Source: Nephromyces sp. MM_2019 (taxonomy: Eukaryota > Apicomplexa > Aconoidasida > Nephromycida). Taken from it: 11,977 bases of DNA. Shown piece by piece: positions 7,754 to 11,977 of this stretch. Position 1 is the first letter of the stretch, and each line of letters starts with the position of its first letter. The position numbers and the translations under genes were made by a program. The DNA lies in assembly GCA_015657535.1 (NCBI GenBank), contig JADHZB010001621.1, positions 1-11,977 on the forward strand, given 5' to 3'. The notes under the pieces were generated by a model that did not search any database, was not told the DNA's origin, and worked only from the letters and a program-made list of their open reading frames with translations.

Positions 7754-8231
7754 GTTCTCTTATCGAATCTTTAAAGGCAGAGCACTAAGTTGAAGATCTT
7801 GCACCTTTTTTCGAGCGTGCTTCACCCGCCTTGATCACTACAGAAAGGCTGAGTTTTTACCCTCTTCATGGCGGTTTATATGTTCTGGAGGGGGAGCTTT
7901 TGCAGTAAATTTCCCCAAACATGGAAGAAGATTGAAGAGAATTGATGATTTTCCTCTTTCAGAAAGCAGCAGGTTTGAAGTAGAGCAAATCGGCTCTTCC
8001 TCCGGCGTTATATCGTCATTTGTGACGTAAATTTCCTCTTTTTCTGTAGATTTATGTTATTCTCCATCTTCATCTTTGAAAAAATCATCTTGATCTTCAA
8101 TATCTGCACAATCTGGACCATCTTCCTCATAATTTTCTCCGTCTTCAACATCTGCACCATCTGCCCCATCTTCGCTAACTGACTCGTCTTCACCATCATC
8201 TTCTCATCTTCTTCCTCTGCTTGGAGGTTTC
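7754..8231. promoter_or_regulatory. Divergent spacer between two genes; promoters inferred
   Basis: The stretch lies between a leftward and a rightward gene, so it should hold both promoters; no promoter motif can be named. A possible plus-strand first exon (7868-7904, 12 codons, MAVYMFWRGSFC, then A/GTAAAT) would join in phase to an acceptor at 8225-8226 and put 14 residues before the Kelch start used here. From 8055 to 8225 the + strand is almost pure C/T with ATCTTC-like units. It could serve as the polypyrimidine tract of that intron. Confidence 0.4.
8060..8203 (-). other. Acidic open frame antisense to a pyrimidine tract
   Basis: On the minus strand 48 codons are open between TGA (8204-8206) and TAA (8057-8059), and 26 of them are Asp or Glu (for example EDDGEDESVSEDGADGADVE). 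There is no Met. A minus-strand gene here would have to run into the Kelch gene, so this is more likely a GAAGAT-type simple sequence, a former coding repeat, or chance. Confidence 0.35.
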
Positions 8232-11200
8232 ATGAAGATGTACTCACCTGATATTGATATTGAGCCTCTCTATGGGCATACTATCAATGTGTGTTGGGAT
8301 GGTACCATCGTCATATACGGAGGATTCAACGCAGCAGAAGGTGCAGCATTAGCAAAGCAGCGAGGTAGCAGTGAAGGGAAACCTGCGAGTGGGTTGAAGA
8401 CGGAAGGATCTGATGATGTGGAGGATGATGTGAAGATTTCTACTTCTGATGATGTAGAAGATGATGCTGGAGAGGTTCAGTCAGAATTGATGAGTTTATT
8501 CAAGCTTACAAATGTTCCAGTAGCCGGTAAGATTCTTGTTTGTGTGTGGTGTGTGTGTGTAGGTTTTTTTGTATTTGTGTATGACCGTGTGTGTGGTTGT
8601 TTCTGTGTGTGTGCATGTGCGCGTGTGTGTAGTTCTTTGTATATGTGTGTGCGCGAGTTTTTTTGTCATTTTGTTTTCCCGATTACCCCTATTCATTAGA
8701 GATAAGTGGTGAGCATATCTTCATTGGAAGAAGGCTCGACTCATTAAACCCCACTAAAAGCTCTAAAAGATGGAATAAGGTGGTAATGCCATTGGAAGGT
8801 GAATATGAGAAGAAGGGAGGAAGAGCTTTTCATTCTACTGTATTGATAGAAAGCGATACAGAGAGCTGGATGTTTAGGTTTGGTGGAAAGCATGCTGATG
8901 GGTCTCTGTGTAGCTCTAAGGTATAGTGGTCTTATTTGTATGGTTTGCATCATGTATGCGTGTGTGCTTTTAATGGGAAGGTTGGTGTGTATGTACGTCC
9001 ATTTGTGTGTGTAAATAAATTTGTATGGATTTGTGTGGGTGTGTCAGTGTGTCTCTATGAGGATATGTATCTGTTTATTCGTGTGTATGCCTGTTACTAT
9101 GGATGTGTACTTTGTGATTTTGTGTGTGTGTGTGGGTGCCTTTTTTTTCTCTTCATATGTAAGGCTAACTCTTAGTATAGCTTATACTCTTGACTGTGTG
9201 CAGCTTTGCTTTCTAGATCTACTAAGGAGTCCTTCCATGTGGGTTTGGGTGGAAGTTCCAGTTGTAGGTGCTGCCCCTGAGAGGCGATTTGGCCATTCAA
9301 TGAGCTACTTATCCCCCTACCTTGTTGTTTTTGGAGGATACAATGGGTAATTTATGGAATATATGTGTGTGTGTGTGTGTGTGTGAGCGTGTGACTGGGC
9401 ATTTGGGCGTGCCTGCATAGAATTTGTATATCTGTCTGCATACCTGTGTGTGAATCTCTTTCTAATAGAAGTCAAGCTACCGTGCGTGTGCTTGCAGCTC
9501 TTTTTACCACTTCACAACTGCTAATTGCCTCTGCTCAGCAGCTTTTCGACTTGCAGATACCAGTTTTGGTTGCGTCATTTTCCGTATGTGTGCGTGCTTG
9601 TGTATCTGTTTGTCTTGCTTATGAGATTTCCACCAAAACAAAATGTTTACTATATATATTGAGACAGACTAGGGCTTTTAATTATATTTGATGTTCTTTG
9701 CCTGCCTACAGAGAGCATGCCTTCAATGATACTTGGATATTAGACGTCTCATTCTCGGTAAGTGGAAGATATTTAGAATCGAGAATGTCTTTATTCATAA
9801 TTTGGATGGGTGGTGTGTGTGCATGGTTTTGTGGGTAGATGAGGGAGCGTGTCTGCGTTTGAGGTTATAGGGATGTGTGCGTATGTGGAGCTGTGTGTGT
9901 ATTATTTTCTGCTACAAGCGAAATTATCACCATTTCACAGCTGTGTGCATGTGTGTTTGGGGAGCTGTGTGTGTATTATTTTCTGCTACAAGCGAAATTA
10001 TCACCATTTCACAGCTGTGTGCATGTGTGTTTGGGGAGCTGTGTGTGTATTATTTTCTGCTACAAGCGAAATTATCACCATTTCACAGCTGTGTGCATGT
10101 GTGTTTGGAAAACCGTCTGATTGTATACCAAATTATCAGTTCTTTTCTCCTCATTATGCGATGGGAGTGATTCATCCTTGTTTCGCTAGCTTATGCATTA
10201 AATTTAAGTTTTTCTTTAATTAATAAATTCATGAGAATCTTCTCTTTTCTGCTAAATAGGAGGACACTACTCAGTGGCAAAGAATTGATTTTGGGGCTTC
10301 TCTCATTCCTTTGCCTCGTTGCTTTCACGCAGCAGCCTCTGTCTTAGCACTATATGACAAGAAATCCATGGTAACCTATATAGCCGTATATGTGGTTATG
10401 TATGCGTGAATACGCATGTATGAGTGAGCTTTTTATTCGATTTCTAATGACTTCAGACGTGACTTTTTAGGGGTTTTTCAAGCTTTTTAGGAGGGTTTTT
10501 GACAGTTTTTTTCTTCTTCAGCTTTTCTCTTCCTCTTCATTCTCTTCTTCTTTTCTTTTTTAGTGTTTCGTGAAACTTTTTCTTTTATTTTTTGCAGAGT
10601 CTTGTCTTTTCATGTCATTGTGTGAGTTTGATTGTATTGAAAACCCGATTTTTGTTCCGCTTGTTCGCTTCTTTAAAGATAATATATGGAGGAGTAATAG
10701 AAGGTGATGCTATGCATCGGAATAGATTTTACGCCTTAGAAAAGAACTCTATGGATTCGTGGAATTGGGTAAGTCTTATGATTTTCCCGCAGCTATTGCT
10801 TTTAGCCAAGCTTAAGGGGGTGTACGTACACCCCTCTTCAGAGGATATGAGTTGCTTGAATGACGTTTTTTGAAGCAGCTTGGGAAGCTTTTGTTTCTAT
10901 AGAAGTTTAGTTTACTTGCACTTCGTGGTGTGTGTTTGTTTGTTTGTGTGTGTGCATTCCTGTGTGAGTATCTGCCTGCGTATTTATGTGTGTTTGTGTG
11001 TGAATTTGCGTGTATTTATTTGTGAACTGTGTGTATGTATTTGTCTTTTTGCGTGTGTTTGTCTGCTTACAGACGATACTGCCCTTCTCCTCATACGTCT
11101 CCTACAATGTCAGCGGACACAGTAAGTAGTCGAAAAATGCAGATATTTTTGTATTCAAACATTTCGGATATGATCTTGTTCAGAGTGTACGTACACCGAC

Positions 11201-11841
11201 GGTTTACACTGCATTCAAGGCATTACGTAAGCTGCGCATTTATGTAGGTATGCACTCACACAACAGCGGTACAAATATTTCCAAATTCCTTTTTTCAATG
11301 GATTTGAAAACTTGTGCTTCGCTTGCAGTTGTGTGCCCCGTGACACAAGGACGTGTGTGTGCATATATATGTCCATATATGCTCGTTCGCAAATGCTTAT
11401 ACCCGCGAGTGCGCTTGAATTTCTGCTTTTCCCCTAGTTCTATTACTAAGCATGTGTTTGCTATTTTTGACCTTTTTAGGCATGCAGGTTCTACAAAACC
11501 TTCTCTTTGTGATGGGTGGCTTTCAGGACAAGGAATATCCCAGGTAGTTTTGTCTGTATCTGGGTGTACATACACCCGGCTTTTACTGAAATTTTCTCCT
11601 TACATCAATGTGAAAATGATTCTTCAGCATTCAGCAAGTTTAAAGATTGCCCTGCTTTAGCATATACTCGTTTTGCTTTTCCAGAGATGCAGATAGGGGG
11701 GTTTTTGTAATTCAGCTTAGGCATGTCTGTGCGATATATTCTGTGGAAGCTAGCTGTAGCCTCAAAGATAGACTATATCCAAGTGTTATATGCGCACACA
11801 TCGAGACTATAATGGATATCTTGCGGTTATTCAGTGTGTGA
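8232..11841 (+). CDS. Kelch beta-propeller protein, likely N-terminal part of a PPKL-type phosphatase
   Basis: Nine exons join in phase: 8232-8526, 8700-8920, 9204-9346, 9712-9757, 10260-10370, 10679-10768, 11073-11121, 11480-11543 and 11685-11841. As modelled this gives 391 residues. Five Kelch blades show the usual GH...GG...W pattern, with the Gly pair at residues 30-31 (IVIYGG), 160-161, 216-217 (YLVVFGG), 276-277 (MIIYGG) and 331-332 (LLFVMGG). Blade-start motifs are YGHTINV (14-20), RRFGHSM (199-205) and SGHSM (316-320). An acidic insert with a repeated SDDVEDD (60-66, 72-78) sits in blade 1. The spacing of WVEVPVVG, RRFGHS, NDTWILDV, WQRI, PLPR and MIIYGG matches, from what is known of the family, the propeller of Kelch/PP1 phosphatases (BSU1/PPKL). 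The phosphatase domain would lie beyond the window. The start is uncertain (see the spacer entry). The last 40 residues do not look like Kelch, so exon 9 may be spliced after about 11717. Confidence 0.85.
8527..8699 (+). other. Kelch gene intron 1
   Basis: Donor G/GTAAGATT, acceptor TTCATTAG; it splits a codon after its first base. The body is TG-rich with T runs. ORFs reading through the donor encode Cys/Val strings and are not the protein. Confidence 0.85.
8921..9203 (+). other. Kelch gene intron 2
   Basis: Donor AAG/GTATAG, acceptor GACTGTGTGCAG, between codons. TG-rich throughout. A weak relative of the inverted-repeat motif (TGTATGTACGTCCA) lies at about 8987-9001. Confidence 0.85.
9347..9711 (+). 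other. Kelch gene intron 3, with (TG)11
   Basis: Donor AATGG/GTAATT, acceptor GCCTGCCTACAG. It splits the Gly codon of the GYNG motif after two bases. It contains (TG)11 at 9364-9385. Confidence 0.85.
9758..10259 (+). other. Kelch gene intron 4, the longest
   Basis: Donor TCG/GTAAGT, acceptor TCTGCTAAATAG, between codons. At 502 nt it is the longest intron, and 222 nt of it is the 74-bp triplication listed separately. Confidence 0.85.
9887..10108. repeat. Three perfect 74-bp tandem copies inside intron 4
   Basis: Copies at 9887-9960, 9961-10034 and 10035-10108 appear identical base for base. The unit starts GGAGCTGTGTGTGT, has a non-repetitive core (TACAAGCGAAATTATCACC) and ends ATGTGTGTTTGG. 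Since 74 is not a multiple of 3, all three frames carry the same peptide set in rotation; the ORFs here are artefacts. Each unit contains CATTTCACAG, a decoy 3' splice site. Confidence 0.95.
10371..10678 (+). other. Kelch gene intron 5, with a long pyrimidine tract
   Basis: Donor ATG/GTAACC, acceptor CTTCTTTAAAG, between codons. About 10505-10562 is a CT/T tract. A decoy acceptor (TTTTTTGCAG) occurs near 10597, but only the later AG gives the Kelch strand IIYGG. Confidence 0.8.
10769..11072 (+). other. Kelch gene intron 6
   Basis: Donor TGG/GTAAGT, acceptor CTGCTTACAG, between codons. TG-rich in its second half. It carries the best copy of the inverted-repeat motif 48 nt after the donor. Confidence 0.85.
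10817..10834. repeat. Inverted-repeat motif, perfect 18-bp palindrome
   Basis: GGGGTGTACGTACACCCC equals its own reverse complement. It is the strongest copy of the recurring motif and lies in intron 6. Confidence 0.9.
11122..11479 (+). other. Kelch gene intron 7
   Basis: Donor CACA/GTAAGT, acceptor GACCTTTTTAG; it splits the Ser codon of SGHSM after its first base. A second AG six bases on (GCATGCAG) would break the Kelch frame. It contains one motif copy. Confidence 0.8.
11183..11197. repeat. Inverted-repeat motif copy (GAGTGTACGTACACC)
   Basis: Arms GTGTA and TACAC around CG. It lies in intron 7, about 61 nt after the donor. Confidence 0.75.
11544..11684 (+). other. Kelch gene intron 8
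   Basis: Donor CCCAG/GTAGTT, acceptor TTTGCTTTTCCAG; phase 2. It contains one motif copy 18 nt after the donor. A weaker acceptor at 11630 (GCATTCAG) would instead give an exon reading KFKDCPALAYTRFAFPEMQ. I prefer the stronger acceptor because it yields the strand GVFVIQL expected after a Kelch GG. Confidence 0.65.
11562..11577. repeat. Inverted-repeat motif copy (GGGTGTACATACACCC)
   Basis: Seven-base arms GGGTGTA and TACACCC flank CA. It lies in intron 8. Confidence 0.85.
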
Positions 11842-11886
11842 ATATCTTTCCTACAGTGCTTTTGTGCCTGTACTACCACTCTTAAA

Positions 11887-11887
<1 letters not shown>

Positions 11888-11977
<90 letters not shown>
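11888..11977. repeat. (TG)45 microsatellite to the window end
   Basis: Ninety bases of uninterrupted TG reach the last base of the window, so the true length is unknown. It is probably a further TG-rich intron or the 3' flank of the Kelch gene. Confidence 0.95.

Noticed and set aside
9021..9350. 109-codon ORF that includes true Kelch sequence at its end
   Set aside because: Only 9204-9346 is exon. The earlier part is TG-rich intron 2 read through the acceptor.
9849..10223. Three overlapping ORFs repeating the same three peptides in rotation
   Set aside because: Caused by the 74-bp triplication inside an intron of the Kelch gene. Kelch phase and splice sites skip this stretch.

Overview
This window looks like nuclear DNA of a unicellular eukaryote. 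The clearest gene is cut into nine short exons by eight GT...AG introns in all three phases, and nothing resembles a bacterial operon. Its beta-propeller has the spacing of the N-terminal half of a Kelch/PP1-type phosphatase (PPKL), a family known from plants and alveolates. With the dense small introns and simple repeats, an alveolate, perhaps an apicomplexan, is my best guess. That placement is inference only.

Layout. (1) 1-4300: CA-rich on the + strand (TG-rich on the - strand), with several non-repetitive islands that read as possible - strand exons: 306-481, 1146-1281, and a two-exon piece at 2751-3123. I cannot join these into one gene. A decamer satellite lies at 3501-3640. (2) 4300-5100: TG-rich on the + strand, with a 28-33 bp tandem repeat and no convincing gene. 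(3) 5100-5790: AT-rich, with weak + strand ORFs only. (4) 5794-7378, - strand: a five-exon gene of about 247 residues that simple ORF calling does not show. All phases agree; the product is unrecognised, helical and basic. It may begin further upstream at 7456 or 7753. (5) 7754-8231: a divergent spacer that probably holds both promoters and perhaps a first coding exon of the Kelch gene. (6) 8232 to at least 11700, + strand: the Kelch-propeller gene, with five recognisable blades. Its introns are rich in TG runs, and one holds a perfect 3 x 74 bp tandem repeat. The window ends in (TG)45, before any phosphatase domain could appear.

The most unusual signal is a short inverted repeat, consensus GGGTGTA-CN-TACACCC. 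It recurs about eight times. Three copies sit singly in three consecutive introns of the Kelch gene, and another overlaps the predicted donor of a - strand intron. All gene models here are hand-made from the sequence, without transcripts.
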